Shown: piece after piece, positions 6,303 through 13,874 of the stretch | Position numbering within the stretch: the first letter of the stretch is position 1 | Layout: every line of letters starts with the position of its first letter | Assembly: GCA_017440425.1 (NCBI GenBank) | Contig: JAFSHJ010000293.1 | Span: 1-16,337 of the forward strand | DNA length: 16,337 bases | Direction of reading: 5' to 3' | Origin: Oscillospiraceae bacterium | Lineage (GTDB): Bacteria > Bacillota > Clostridia > Oscillospirales > Ruminococcaceae | Position numbers and translations under genes: made by a program | The notes under the pieces: model-generated | What the model saw: only the letters and a program-made list of their open reading frames with translations | Told to the model about the DNA's origin: nothing | The model's database searches: none

Positions 6303-6560
6303 ATGAAGCTTATAAACATAGGTTTTGGAAATATGGTTTCCGCCAACAGACTTATAGCCATCGTCAGCCCGGAATCTGCGCCCATAAAGCGTATAATCCA
6401 GGATGCGAAGGATAGAGGAACACTCATAGATGCAACCTACGGCAGACGCACCCGTGCAGTTATCATCACCGATTCCGACCACGTTGTGCTTTCCGCCGTT
6501 CAGCCGGAGACCGTTGCAAACCGACTTATTGATGTTGAGGATGTTGAGGATGACGAATAA
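6303..6560 (+). CDS. remA: Biofilm-matrix regulator RemA (DUF370)
   Basis: This 85-aa protein belongs to the DUF370/RemA family. In B. subtilis RemA is a DNA-binding regulator needed for transcription of biofilm matrix operons and of some osmoprotection genes, and it forms ring-like oligomers. Conserved features are INIGFGNMVSANRLIAIVSPESAPIKR (residues 4-30), LIDATYGRRTRAVI (41-54) with the arginine cluster 48-51 implicated in DNA binding, and VVLSAVQPET (61-70). The last nine residues, DVEDVEDDE, are coded by a 9-bp tandem repeat that also supplies the start of gmk. ATG 6303 has GGAGG (6288-6292) 10 nt upstream. The family occurs in many species that make no known matrix, so the regulon here is unknown. 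Confidence 0.93.
   Translation: MKLINIGFGNMVSANRLIAIVSPESAPIKRIIQDAKDRGTLIDATYGRRTRAVIITDSDHVVLSAVQPETVANRLIDVEDVEDDE
6531..6553 (+). repeat. 9-bp tandem repeat spanning the remA end and gmk start
   Basis: GATGTTGAG occurs at 6531-6539 and 6540-6548, and a partial third copy GATGA follows. Read in the remA frame it gives Asp-Val-Glu twice. Read in the gmk frame each unit offers an ATG (6532, 6541, 6550), and the GAGG of the first unit (6537-6540) lies 9 nt before ATG 6550. The repeat therefore serves as protein tail, ribosome-binding site and start codon at once. Confidence 0.85.
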
Positions 6561-7152
6561 AAAAGGACAGGTCATAGTAATAACCGGACCGTCCGGAGTG
6601 GGTAAGGGCACCATTCTCAAAAGTGTAATGGAAGACGACAGCTCACTTTGCTTTTCCGTTTCGGCAACCACCAGAGCCCCCCGTCCCGGCGAAGAGGACG
6701 GCAAAGACTATTTCTTTGTCAGCCGCGAGCGCTTTAACGAGATGGTGGCGCAGGGCGAACTGCTGGAATATGCCGAATACAGCGGAAATTGCTACGGAAC
6801 ACCGAGAAAGCCGCTGGAAAAGCTGCTGGACCAAGGATATGACGTAATATTGGATATCGAAATACAGGGCGCACGCAACGTGATGAAAAGCTATCCCGAA
6901 GCGCTGTTCACGTTCATAATGCCGCCCAGCTTTGAAACGCTGGAAAAGCGCCTTGCAAAAAGAGGCACCGAAACTCCCGAAAAAATAGCTCTCAGGCTGG
7001 AGACAGCCAAGCAGGAGCTTGAATGCTACAAAGAGTTTCAATATATAATAGTGAATGACAAACTTGAGGATGCGGTAGCAGAGCTTCAGGCGGTGATAAC
7101 CGCAGGACGCTGCCGCTGCACCGAATACATCAAAAATAAAAGGGGTATGTAA
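6550..7152 (+). CDS. gmk: Guanylate kinase
   Basis: Guanylate kinase phosphorylates GMP to GDP with ATP, an essential step toward GTP and dGTP in the cytosol. The 200-aa product has the P-loop GPSGVGKGT (residues 13-21), the GMP-binding motif TTRAPRPGE (40-48) with DYFFV (53-57), LLEYAEYSGNCYGTP (71-85), and DVILDIEIQGA in the core. I place the start at ATG 6550, an 11-bp overlap with remA, because GAGG (6537-6540) is 9 nt upstream and the length then matches the family (about 200). ATG 6541 has the GAGG directly against it and ATG 6532 has no site; the frame is open back to 6430, but that upstream sequence overlaps remA and is not gmk-like. In several Firmicutes Gmk is inhibited by (p)ppGpp; whether this one is cannot be judged here. 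Confidence 0.96.
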   Translation: MTNKKGQVIVITGPSGVGKGTILKSVMEDDSSLCFSVSATTRAPRPGEEDGKDYFFVSRERFNEMVAQGELLEYAEYSGNCYGTPRKPLEKLLDQGYDVILDIEIQGARNVMKSYPEALFTFIMPPSFETLEKRLAKRGTETPEKIALRLETAKQELECYKEFQYIIVNDKLEDAVAELQAVITAGRCRCTEYIKNKRGM

Positions 7153-7154
7153 TT

Positions 7155-7373
7155 ATGATATTTAAACCTGCCATGTCTCAGATTCTTAAAGAGGGAGAGA
7201 GCTATTATTCTCTGGTTGTTGCCGTTGCAAAACGCGCACGCGAAATTGCAGAAGAGGCAGAAGCCAACCACACCGTTCTTGTTGAAAAGCCTGTCCAGCT
7301 TGCCGTTGAAGATTTTGCAAGCGGAAAATATAAGCTCACAGAGAGCGAACTCATCGGCGTTCCCGAGGAATAA
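7155..7373 (+). CDS. rpoZ: DNA-directed RNA polymerase subunit omega
   Basis: Omega is the small subunit that wraps the beta-prime C-terminal region and supports RNA polymerase assembly. The 72-aa product has the family core: SYYSLVVAVAKRAREI (residues 17-31) and KPVQLAVEDFASGKYKL (45-61). ATG 7155 is 2 nt after the gmk stop, with AAGGGG about 9-10 nt upstream inside gmk. The gmk-rpoZ pair is one of the most conserved adjacencies in bacteria, which supports the call despite the short length. In B. subtilis coaBC follows rpoZ; here a 40-nt gap leads straight to priA. Confidence 0.95.
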   Translation: MIFKPAMSQILKEGESYYSLVVAVAKRAREIAEEAEANHTVLVEKPVQLAVEDFASGKYKLTESELIGVPEE

Positions 7374-7413
7374 TTAATAAAGTTGCTCTGTAAAAGCAAA
7401 CGGAGGACTTGTT

Positions 7414-9849
7414 TTGTACAAAACCGTAGAAATTGCGGTGGAAAAAACCGCATTTCATTTTGACAGACTCTTCTCATATCTGGTGCCTTCGGCGCTTTGC
7501 AATGACGTTTTTCCCGGCAAGCGTGTGCTGGTGCCGTTTGGCGGCGCAAACACTCACCGTCAGGGCATGATATTTTCCGTCAGCGAAACGGAGGATGTCA
7601 CCGGCTACAAAAGCATTCTCAGCGTGCTGGATAAAGAGCCGGTGCTGGGCAAAGCTCAGCTCAATTTGGCTGTTTATATCACCGAAAACACCTATTGCAC
7701 CTACTACGAAGCCGTAAAAGCCATGCTTCCTCCGGGTATCGGGTATGAGATACATTTCAAATATGAGCTTGCGGAAAACTACGCAGCAAAAGCAGCGGGA
7801 AACGAGGCTGCCCTGCGTGTTACGGAATATCTCGAGAGCAAAAACGGCGAAGACTCCGCAGAGAACATAAAAAAGCTCTGCGGTGTTGACGATGTTCTTC
7901 TGCGCTCTTTTGCAGCAGATGGAATACTCACCGTCAGCGAGCAGACCGACCGCCGCATCGGCGACAAAACCTGCCTTATGGCAGAGCTCTCTCCCCACAG
8001 CGAGGATATCATCGGCACGGTGAAGCTTACCGCAAAGCAGCAGGCTGTGGTGGATTTCCTCACCGACAACAGCTGCGCCTCGGTGAAGGAGATAGAGTAT
8101 TTCACAGGTTCCACAAGAGCAGTCTGCGACGGACTTGTCAAGCGGGGGATCATCCGTTACAATGCGGATGCCGTCTACCGCAGACCCTACGAAAGCTGCG
8201 ACCAAACCGAGGATGCATCAGCCATCGAGCTCACATCCGAGCAGCAAAAGGCATACGACGGTCTCTGCGAGCAATATGACAGCGGAAAACGGGGCGGTGC
8301 CCTGCTTTTCGGTGTTACGGGAAGCGGCAAAACAAGGGTATATTTAAAGCTTATACAGCACGTTATAGACAGCGGCGAGGACGTCATCGTGATGGTGCCG
8401 GAGATATCTCTCACACCGCAGACAATGCGCCATTTCCGCTCCTATTTCGGCGATACAACAGCAATAATCCACAGCGGACTCTCCATGGGAGAGCGCCTTG
8501 ACGAGTGGAAACGCATAAACGAGCGCAAAGCCCGCATCGTCATCGGCACCCGTTCAGCGGTGTTTGCTCCGGTGAAAAAACTGGGTATGATAATTATGGA
8601 TGAGGAGCAGGAGCACACATATAAATCCGACAGCGCCCCGCGTTACCACGCCAAGGATGCGGCCAGATTCCGCTGTGCGGGAGAGGGCGCAATGCTGCTG
8701 CTTGCATCGGCAACACCTTCAATAGAGAGCTACTACAACGCAAAAAACGGAAAATATTCACTCTATACACTCAAACAGCGCTACGGCGGTGCCGTTCTGC
8801 CGTCTGTCAATGTGGTGGATATGAAGATAGAACTTCTGGATGGCAACGTGGACGTGATGAGCGCCCTGCTGTCGGAAGAGATAGAATACAACCTCAGCGT
8901 GGGAGAGCAGTCCATTCTGCTCATCAACCGCAGAGGCTACAACACGGTGGTGAAGTGCGCACAGTGCGGCAGTGTTGCAAGCTGCCCCAACTGCAGCATC
9001 GCACTCACCTATCACCGCGCCAACGAGCGGCTGATGTGCCACTATTGCGGATACTCCGTACCCGCCCAGGGCACCTGCCCCGAGTGCGGCAGCAAGTTTG
9101 TGCGCTATGACGGCGCAGGCACCCAAAAGCTGGAGGAGGAGCTGCAGAAGCGCTTCAGCGGAGCCAGAGTGCTTCGCATGGATGCGGACACCACAATGTC
9201 CAAGCTTTCCTACGAAAAAGCCTTCAAAAGCTTTGCCGACGGCGAATACGATATTATGCTGGGCACACAGATGATAGCCAAGGGACTGGATTTTCCAAAC
9301 GTCACCCTGGTAGGCGTGCTTTCGGCAGATTCAGCCCTCTTCGGAGACGATTTCCGCAGTTACGAAAAGACCTTCAGCCTTGTCACGCAGGTCGTTGGCA
9401 GATGCGGACGTGCCGATAAAAAGGGCAGAGCATTTATTCAGACCTATTCGCCGGAAAATCCGGTGATAGAGTTTGCGTCCCACCAAAACTATGAGGCATT
9501 TTACGAATACGAGCTTGCCAACCGCAAGATCATGCTCTATCCGCCGTTTTGCGATATCTGCGCCATCGGTTTCACGGGTGAGCGGGAATCCGCCGTTGTG
9601 GATTGTGCAAGAGCATTCATTGCAGAGCTGAAAAAGCAGGCAAGCGCCCTTGAAAAAATGCCGTTGAGAGTCATCGGTCCAACACCGTCGGCAGTTGTTA
9701 AGGTGGGCAACAAATACAGATATAAAGTGATAATAAAGTGCGTCAACAACAAGCGCTTTAAAGAGCTTTTGAAGAGCGTGCTTTTGAATACAAACCCGCC
9801 GAGAGGTGTGTCTGTCTATGCGGACAGCAGCTTTTCGGGTGTGCTTTAA
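7414..9849 (+). CDS. priA: Primosomal protein N' (replication restart helicase PriA)
   Basis: PriA is the 3'-5' DNA helicase that recognises stalled or broken forks and reloads the replicative helicase. The 811-aa product has the usual Firmicutes length. Its N-terminal DNA-binding domain includes FSYLVP and PGKRVLVPFG. The helicase core has Walker A GVTGSGKT (300-307) and a Walker B box reading DEEQEH (396-401). A zinc-binding insert with eight cysteines in four CxxC pairs spans residues 515-558. Downstream are GTQMIAKGLDFPNV and QVVGRCGRADKKGRAFIQT (helicase motifs V-VI). TTG 7414 is the likely start, because GGAGG (7402-7406) is 7 nt upstream and the conserved N-terminus begins immediately. 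The gene shares its codon register with def and fmt, which explains a very long but spurious open frame on the other strand. Confidence 0.97.
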   Translation: MYKTVEIAVEKTAFHFDRLFSYLVPSALCNDVFPGKRVLVPFGGANTHRQGMIFSVSETEDVTGYKSILSVLDKEPVLGKAQLNLAVYITENTYCTYYEAVKAMLPPGIGYEIHFKYELAENYAAKAAGNEAALRVTEYLESKNGEDSAENIKKLCGVDDVLLRSFAADGILTVSEQTDRRIGDKTCLMAELSPHSEDIIGTVKLTAKQQAVVDFLTDNSCASVKEIEYFTGSTRAVCDGLVKRGIIRYNADAVYRRPYESCDQTEDASAIELTSEQQKAYDGLCEQYDSGKRGGALLFGVTGSGKTRVYLKLIQHVIDSGEDVIVMVPEISLTPQTMRHFRSYFGDTTAIIHSGLSMGERLDEWKRINERKARIVIGTRSAVFAPVKKLGMIIMDEEQEHTYKSDSAPRYHAKDAARFRCAGEGAMLLLASATPSIESYYNAKNGKYSLYTLKQRYGGAVLPSVNVVDMKIELLDGNVDVMSALLSEEIEYNLSVGEQSILLINRRGYNTVVKCAQCGSVASCPNCSIALTYHRANERLMCHYCGYSVPAQGTCPECGSKFVRYDGAGTQKLEEELQKRFSGARVLRMDADTTMSKLSYEKAFKSFADGEYDIMLGTQMIAKGLDFPNVTLVGVLSADSALFGDDFRSYEKTFSLVTQVVGRCGRADKKGRAFIQTYSPENPVIEFASHQNYEAFYEYELANRKIMLYPPFCDICAIGFTGERESAVVDCARAFIAELKKQASALEKMPLRVIGPTPSAVVKVGNKYRYKVIIKCVNNKRFKELLKSVLLNTNPPRGVSVYADSSFSGVL

Positions 9850-9867
9850 GGCGCGGTAAAAGGCGCC
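9850..9867 (+). other. Short GC-rich hairpin after priA
   Basis: GGCGC (9850-9854) can pair with GCGCC (9863-9867) over an 8-nt loop, directly after the priA stop codon, with TTTT three bases further on. At five pairs and four T it is weak as a terminator. It may be a partial one or an mRNA end-protecting hairpin within the operon. Confidence 0.3.
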
Positions 9868-9891
9868 GGTTTTCGGAAGGAGAATATAGCT

Positions 9892-10389
9892 GTGGCGATA
9901 AGAAATATCGTTAAAGAAGGCGACGACGTACTGAGAAAGGTCTGCAGAGAAGTCGAAAAATTTGATGAAAAGCTGTGGAGCCTGCTGGATGACATGGCAC
10001 AGACCATGTATAAAGCAGAGGGCGTCGGTCTTGCCGCACCTCAGGTAGGCATCCTCAGAAGAGTTGTGGTTATAGATGTGGGCAACGGTCTCATCGAGCT
10101 TGTCAATCCCAAAATCGTCAGCACAGAAGGCGAGCAGGAGGGACAGGAAGGCTGCCTCTCTTGTCCGGGAGAATACGGAATCGTAGTGCGCCCCAACAAA
10201 GTAACAGTAGAAGCACAGAACCGCAACGGTGAAAAAATACAGATAACAGGCGAGGAGCTTCTTGCCCGCGCATTCTGCCACGAGCTCGACCATCTTGACG
10301 GCATCCTCTATAAGGATAAGGCCACCTGCATGCTGGAGCCTGAGGAGCAGAGCGAACCCCGCAGAAAAATAAGACTTAAAAAGAAGTAA
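9892..10389 (+). CDS. def: Peptide deformylase
   Basis: Peptide deformylase removes the formyl group from the N-terminal formyl-Met of new proteins, using a bound metal (usually Fe2+). The 165-aa product has the three family motifs: GVGLAAPQVG (residues 44-53), EGCLS (86-90) with metal ligand C88, and HELDH (130-134) with ligands H130 and H134 and catalytic E131. A second cysteine (C91) directly after motif 2 replaces the Val often found in EGCLSVPG. The tail is basic. The start is GTG 9892, with GGAAGGAG (9875-9882) 9 nt upstream. It sits next to fmt, the enzyme that adds the formyl group, in the standard def-fmt pairing. Confidence 0.97.
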   Translation: MAIRNIVKEGDDVLRKVCREVEKFDEKLWSLLDDMAQTMYKAEGVGLAAPQVGILRRVVVIDVGNGLIELVNPKIVSTEGEQEGQEGCLSCPGEYGIVVRPNKVTVEAQNRNGEKIQITGEELLARAFCHELDHLDGILYKDKATCMLEPEEQSEPRRKIRLKKK

Positions 10390-10403
10390 TATGCCTTTAT
10401 TTT

Positions 10404-10408
10404 GGAGG
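10404..10408 (+). promoter_or_regulatory. Ribosome-binding site fixing the fmt start
   Basis: GGAGG lies 5 nt before GTG 10414. The frame is also open from TTG 10402, but that codon overlaps this site, so it cannot be the start served by it; GTG 10414 is chosen. Confidence 0.85.
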
Positions 10409-10413
10409 ACAAC

Positions 10414-11343
10414 GTGAACAAAGACAGCAGAATTGTTTTCATGGGCACACCGGATTTTGCGGTGCCTTGCCTCAAACGTCTCATAGATCTCAAATATAAC
10501 GTGGTGGGTGTCTTCACACAGCCTGATAAGCCCAAGGGCAGAGGCTATAAACTCACTCCGCCGCCGGTAAAAGAACTTGCGCTCGAAGCAGGCATTCCCG
10601 TCTATCAGCCGGAGAAGATGCGTGACGGAACCGCATATTCCATCCTCACAGAGCTTGCTCCGGATATGATAATTGCAGTTGCATACGGCAAAATTTTGCC
10701 CAAAGATATCCTCGACCTGCCAAAATACGGCTGTGTCAACGTTCACGGTTCGCTGCTTCCCAAATACAGGGGAGCCGCTCCCATTCAGTGGAGCGTTATC
10801 AACGGCGACAAGACCACCGGCGTAACCTCCATGAAGATGGATGTGGGTATGGATACCGGAAATATGCTGCTCAAGCTGGAAACTCCAATCGGTGAGGAGG
10901 AGACGGGCGGAGAGCTGTTCGACAGACTTGCCCTTCTCGGCGCAGATTGCCTTGAGCAGACCCTGGATCTGTTCGGAGATACCGTTCCGGAAGGAGAGAA
11001 GCAGAACGAGGAAGAGGCAACCTATGCAGAAATGCTCACCAAAGAGCACGGCGAGATAGATTTTACACTTTCCGCAAAACGCCTCCACGATCTCATCAGA
11101 GGCACGTCTCCCTGGCCATCTGCCTACACCTGGCTGGATGGCTCAAGAATAAAGCTGCACAGAGCAGCCCCCATTGAAGGCAAAGGTGCCCCCGGCGAGC
11201 TGCTGGACAGCAAAAAGCTGATAATTGCCTGCGGAGAGGGCGCACTTCAGGTGTTTGAGGTGCAGCCGGAGGGCGGCAAGCGCATGAACGCAGAGGATTA
11301 TCTGCGGGGAAAACGTCTTGAAAAAGGCGTGATCTTCGGTTAA
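10414..11343 (+). CDS. fmt: Methionyl-tRNA formyltransferase
   Basis: Fmt transfers a formyl group from 10-formyl-tetrahydrofolate to Met-tRNA(fMet), preparing the initiator tRNA. The 309-aa product starts with the Rossmann-type formyltransferase domain: RIVFMGTPDFAVPCL (6-20), the flexible loop QPDKPKGRGYKLTPPPVK (36-53), and the folate-binding/catalytic segment NVHGSLLPKYRGAAPIQW (109-126). Catalytic N109 and H111 are present, with D147 in MDVGMDTG. The C-terminal OB-like tRNA-binding domain covers roughly 205-309. Start choice (GTG 10414) is set by the ribosome-binding site at 10404-10408. It lies 24 nt after def. A gap of 86 nt then precedes rsmB, the longest gap between neighbouring genes inside this cluster. 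Confidence 0.96.
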   Translation: MNKDSRIVFMGTPDFAVPCLKRLIDLKYNVVGVFTQPDKPKGRGYKLTPPPVKELALEAGIPVYQPEKMRDGTAYSILTELAPDMIIAVAYGKILPKDILDLPKYGCVNVHGSLLPKYRGAAPIQWSVINGDKTTGVTSMKMDVGMDTGNMLLKLETPIGEEETGGELFDRLALLGADCLEQTLDLFGDTVPEGEKQNEEEATYAEMLTKEHGEIDFTLSAKRLHDLIRGTSPWPSAYTWLDGSRIKLHRAAPIEGKGAPGELLDSKKLIIACGEGALQVFEVQPEGGKRMNAEDYLRGKRLEKGVIFG

Positions 11344-11429
11344 TTGCAATATAATGTCCCAAAATCTGTTTTTTAATGGCGGGTTAACAGGGATGAAACA
11401 TTTTTTTGGTAAAATTTCAGGAAGGATAT

Positions 11430-12770
11430 ATGCAGCCCGTGAAGGAAAACAAAACTTGTGTAACTGCCCGTGAGGTTGCCGTCAAGGCAATAATCAGGGT
11501 GGATAACGACGGAGGATATTCCAATATTGTGGTTGAAAAGCTGCTTCGCTCAAGCGGACTGGACAGCAGAGACATAGCCTTTGCAAGCGCCATTGTCTAT
11601 GGCACGCTGGAGCATTTGGTCACCATCGACTATATGCTGGAGTTCTGCTCCGGCAGAAAGATATCCCAGATGCAGCCGGAGGTCGCGGGCATCCTCAGAA
11701 CAGCCGCCTGCCAGCTTATGTATATGTCCTCCGTGCCGGAGAGTGCCGCCGTCAACGAGGCGGTGGAACTCACCAGAAAGATGAAGGCAGCCAAGGCATC
11801 GGGTTTTGTCAATGCGGTGCTTCGCTCACTCATCAGGCAGGGCAAAAAGGCCGATCTCAACGGGCTTTCGGGAGTGAAAAGGCTCTCTGTGGAATATTCC
11901 TGCTCCAAAGATGCGGTCAGAATATATCTCAGCGCCCTTGGGGATGCGGCCACCAAAGAATTCCTGGAGGATTCTCTCGGCAAGCCTCCCGTATATGCGA
12001 GAGTAAATACACTTAAAAATACAACGGAAGAATTTTTGGAATACTGCGAGAGCAGAGGTGTAACGGCTGTGCCTCACAGTATCGTTCCCAACTGCGTGGA
12101 GCTCCGCGAAGGCTTCACCGCCTCCAACTACGAGGGACGTATGCACATTCAGGACGTTTCCTCCCAAATTTGCGCCATTACGGTGGATGCAAAGCCGGGA
12201 ATGAAGGTGCTGGACGTCTGCGGCGCACCGGGCGGCAAAGCATTTACCATAGCAGAGACAATGGAAAACAACGGCAGTCTCATCTGCTGCGATCTCCATC
12301 AAAACCGGCTTTCCCTCATCCGCTCGGGTGCGGAAAAGCTGGGCATAACCTGCATCGAGGCAATGCAGAACGATGCATCCAAGCCGAATGATAAATTCGA
12401 AAGCTACGACCGCATCCTCTGCGATGTGCCCTGTTCGGGTCTTGGCGTCATCCGCCGCAAGCCGGAGATAAAATATAAAAATCTGGATTCGCTGGAAGAG
12501 CTCTATAATATACAGTATAAAATATTGGAAACTTCCTCAAAATATTTGAAGAAGGACGGATTGCTCGTCTATTCCACCTGCACCCTCAACAAAAAGGAAA
12601 ACGGCGAGATAGTGGAGCGCTTTTTGGCGGAAAATCCCGATTTTGAGCCCCACAACGGTGTGCTCATCGGCGGTGAGCCCCGTTCATCCGCAACGTTTTT
12701 GCCCAAAGATATGGGCGGAGACGGATTTTTCATAGCTGTGTTCAGGAGGAAACAGAATGGAGCCAACTGA
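11430..12770 (+). CDS. rsmB: 16S rRNA (cytosine-967-C5)-methyltransferase RsmB
   Basis: RsmB (Sun/YloM) methylates C967 of 16S rRNA (E. coli numbering) with S-adenosylmethionine. The 446-aa product has an N-terminal NusB-like RNA-binding domain (about residues 10-135, AREVAVKAIIRV, GYSNIVVEKLL, FVNAVLR). The C-terminal methyltransferase domain has IQDVSSQ (240-246), SAM motif I VLDVCGAPGGK (260-270), motif IV DVPCSGLGVIRRKPEIK with C335, and motif VI YSTCTLNKKENGE with C384. Those two cysteines are the release and attack residues of the m5C family. ATG 11430 is chosen because AGGA (11419-11422) lies 7 nt upstream and the NusB-like start follows; the frame is open back to TTG 11406, which lacks a site. 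The last 14 bp overlap rlmN. The zinc-protease gene that some clostridia have between fmt and rsmB is absent. Confidence 0.95.
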   Translation: MQPVKENKTCVTAREVAVKAIIRVDNDGGYSNIVVEKLLRSSGLDSRDIAFASAIVYGTLEHLVTIDYMLEFCSGRKISQMQPEVAGILRTAACQLMYMSSVPESAAVNEAVELTRKMKAAKASGFVNAVLRSLIRQGKKADLNGLSGVKRLSVEYSCSKDAVRIYLSALGDAATKEFLEDSLGKPPVYARVNTLKNTTEEFLEYCESRGVTAVPHSIVPNCVELREGFTASNYEGRMHIQDVSSQICAITVDAKPGMKVLDVCGAPGGKAFTIAETMENNGSLICCDLHQNRLSLIRSGAEKLGITCIEAMQNDASKPNDKFESYDRILCDVPCSGLGVIRRKPEIKYKNLDSLEELYNIQYKILETSSKYLKKDGLLVYSTCTLNKKENGEIVERFLAENPDFEPHNGVLIGGEPRSSATFLPKDMGGDGFFIAVFRRKQNGAN

Positions 12771-13815
12771 GATAAAGCTGAAAAAAGATATAAAATCCAT
12801 GTCGCCGGATGAACTGGCGGAAGAGTTCAAGGCAAAAAAACTGCCTGCCTTCAGGGCAAAGCAGGTGTTTGCGTGGCTGCATCAAAAACGGGCCACCTCC
12901 TTTGCCGAGATGACCGACCTTCCCGCAGCAATGCGTGAGCAGCTTGACGGTGAATATGTTATCCACAGCGTTAAGATCGAGCGCAAGCTCGTTTCAAAAA
13001 TAGACGGAACGGTCAAATATCTCTACCGCCTTGATGACGGTGAGACCGTTGAAGCGGTGCTGATGCACTATAAACACGGAACCAGCCTCTGCGTTTCCAC
13101 ACAGGCAGGCTGCAAGATGGGATGCACCTTCTGCGCATCTACAATTGCAGGCTTCGAGCGCAATCTGCTCCCTTCGGAGATGCTGGACGAGGTCTATGCG
13201 GCACAGCAGGACAGCGGTGAGCGTGTGGACGGAATGGTGCTCATGGGCATCGGCGAACCGCTCGATAACTTTGACAACGTGATAAAATTCCTGCGCCTCG
13301 TCTCCTGCAAAGAGGGACAGAATATGGGAATGCGTCACATTTCACTTTCCACCTGCGGTTTGGTGGATAAGATCTACGATCTCATGGAGATGGATCTCCA
13401 GCTCACCCTTTCAATATCCCTGCATGCCTCCAACGATGAGCGCCGCAAAAAGCTGATGCCGGTGGCAAGGCGCTGGAGCATAGCCGAGCTGCTCAAAGCC
13501 TGCCGGGAATACTACAAGCGCACCGGCAGAAGAATATCCTTTGAATATGCACTCATCGGCGGCGAAAACGACAGCGAGGCAGATGCGGAAGAGCTTGCGG
13601 CTCTGCTTGGCGGCAGCGGCTGCCACGTCAACCTGATCCAGGTGAACAAGGTGGAGGAGAGCGGATACAAGCGCGGCACAAGGGAAAACACCGAAAGGTT
13701 CAGAGCTTTGCTGGAAAAACGGGGAATAAACGCAACAATAAGGCGTGAACTCGGTTCGGATATAAACGCAGCCTGCGGACAGCTCAGACGTGAGCAAAAG
13801 CAAAAAGATAACTGA
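12757..13815 (+). CDS. rlmN: Dual-specificity 23S rRNA/tRNA adenine-C2 methyltransferase RlmN
   Basis: RlmN is a radical-SAM enzyme that adds a methyl group to C2 of A2503 in 23S rRNA and of A37 in some tRNAs (E. coli numbering). The 352-aa product has the 4Fe-4S-binding motif CKMGCTFC (C119, C123, C126), a GIGEPLDNFDNVI segment, ISLSTCGLVDKI, LSISLHASND and, near the C-terminus, GSDINAACGQLR. In that last motif C340 corresponds to the methyl-carrying cysteine. The N-terminal part (about 10-100) is the usual RNA-binding extension. The start is firm: ATG 12757 follows a perfect AGGAGG (12744-12749) at 7 nt, both inside the end of rsmB, a 14-bp overlap that implies coupled translation of two RNA methylases. 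Confidence 0.97.
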   Translation: MEPTEIKLKKDIKSMSPDELAEEFKAKKLPAFRAKQVFAWLHQKRATSFAEMTDLPAAMREQLDGEYVIHSVKIERKLVSKIDGTVKYLYRLDDGETVEAVLMHYKHGTSLCVSTQAGCKMGCTFCASTIAGFERNLLPSEMLDEVYAAQQDSGERVDGMVLMGIGEPLDNFDNVIKFLRLVSCKEGQNMGMRHISLSTCGLVDKIYDLMEMDLQLTLSISLHASNDERRKKLMPVARRWSIAELLKACREYYKRTGRRISFEYALIGGENDSEADAEELAALLGGSGCHVNLIQVNKVEESGYKRGTRENTERFRALLEKRGINATIRRELGSDINAACGQLRREQKQKDN

Positions 13816-13833
13816 TAAAGCAGGCGCAACGGT

Positions 13834-13852
13834 GTTCCGCAAAGGGCGGAAC
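13834..13852 (+). other. Perfect 7-bp hairpin before prpC
   Basis: GTTCCGC (13834-13840) pairs perfectly with GCGGAAC (13846-13852) over a 5-nt loop (AAAGG). It fills much of the 59-nt gap between rlmN and prpC and ends 10 nt before the purine-rich ribosome-binding site of prpC (from 13863). No T-run follows, so it is not an intrinsic terminator. An mRNA cleavage or stability site, or a modest attenuator that sets the kinase/phosphatase pair apart from rlmN, is plausible. Confidence 0.55.
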
Positions 13853-13874
13853 AGGGCAGCAAGGGGGAAACTCT

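Noticed and set aside
6430..6549. Upstream extension of gmk inside remA
   Set aside because: The 40 extra residues are remA sequence read out of frame; the guanylate kinase family begins right at the P-loop, and ATG 6550 has the best-placed ribosome-binding site.
9331..11088. Very long open frame (585 codons) on the - strand across priA, def and fmt
   Set aside because: priA, def and fmt all use the same codon register, and this frame is their exact antisense register, where stops arise only from forward TTA, CTA and TCA codons, which these genes use rarely. The predicted protein is rich in Cys and His without recognisable domains, and the + strand genes are certain.
11344..11429. Internal promoter or terminator between fmt and rsmB
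   Set aside because: TATAAT (11350-11355) has no -35 box at a usable distance, and TTAACA/TAAAAT (11384-11415) are 20 bp apart. The CTGTT/AACAG pairing is short. An internal promoter remains possible but is not supported.
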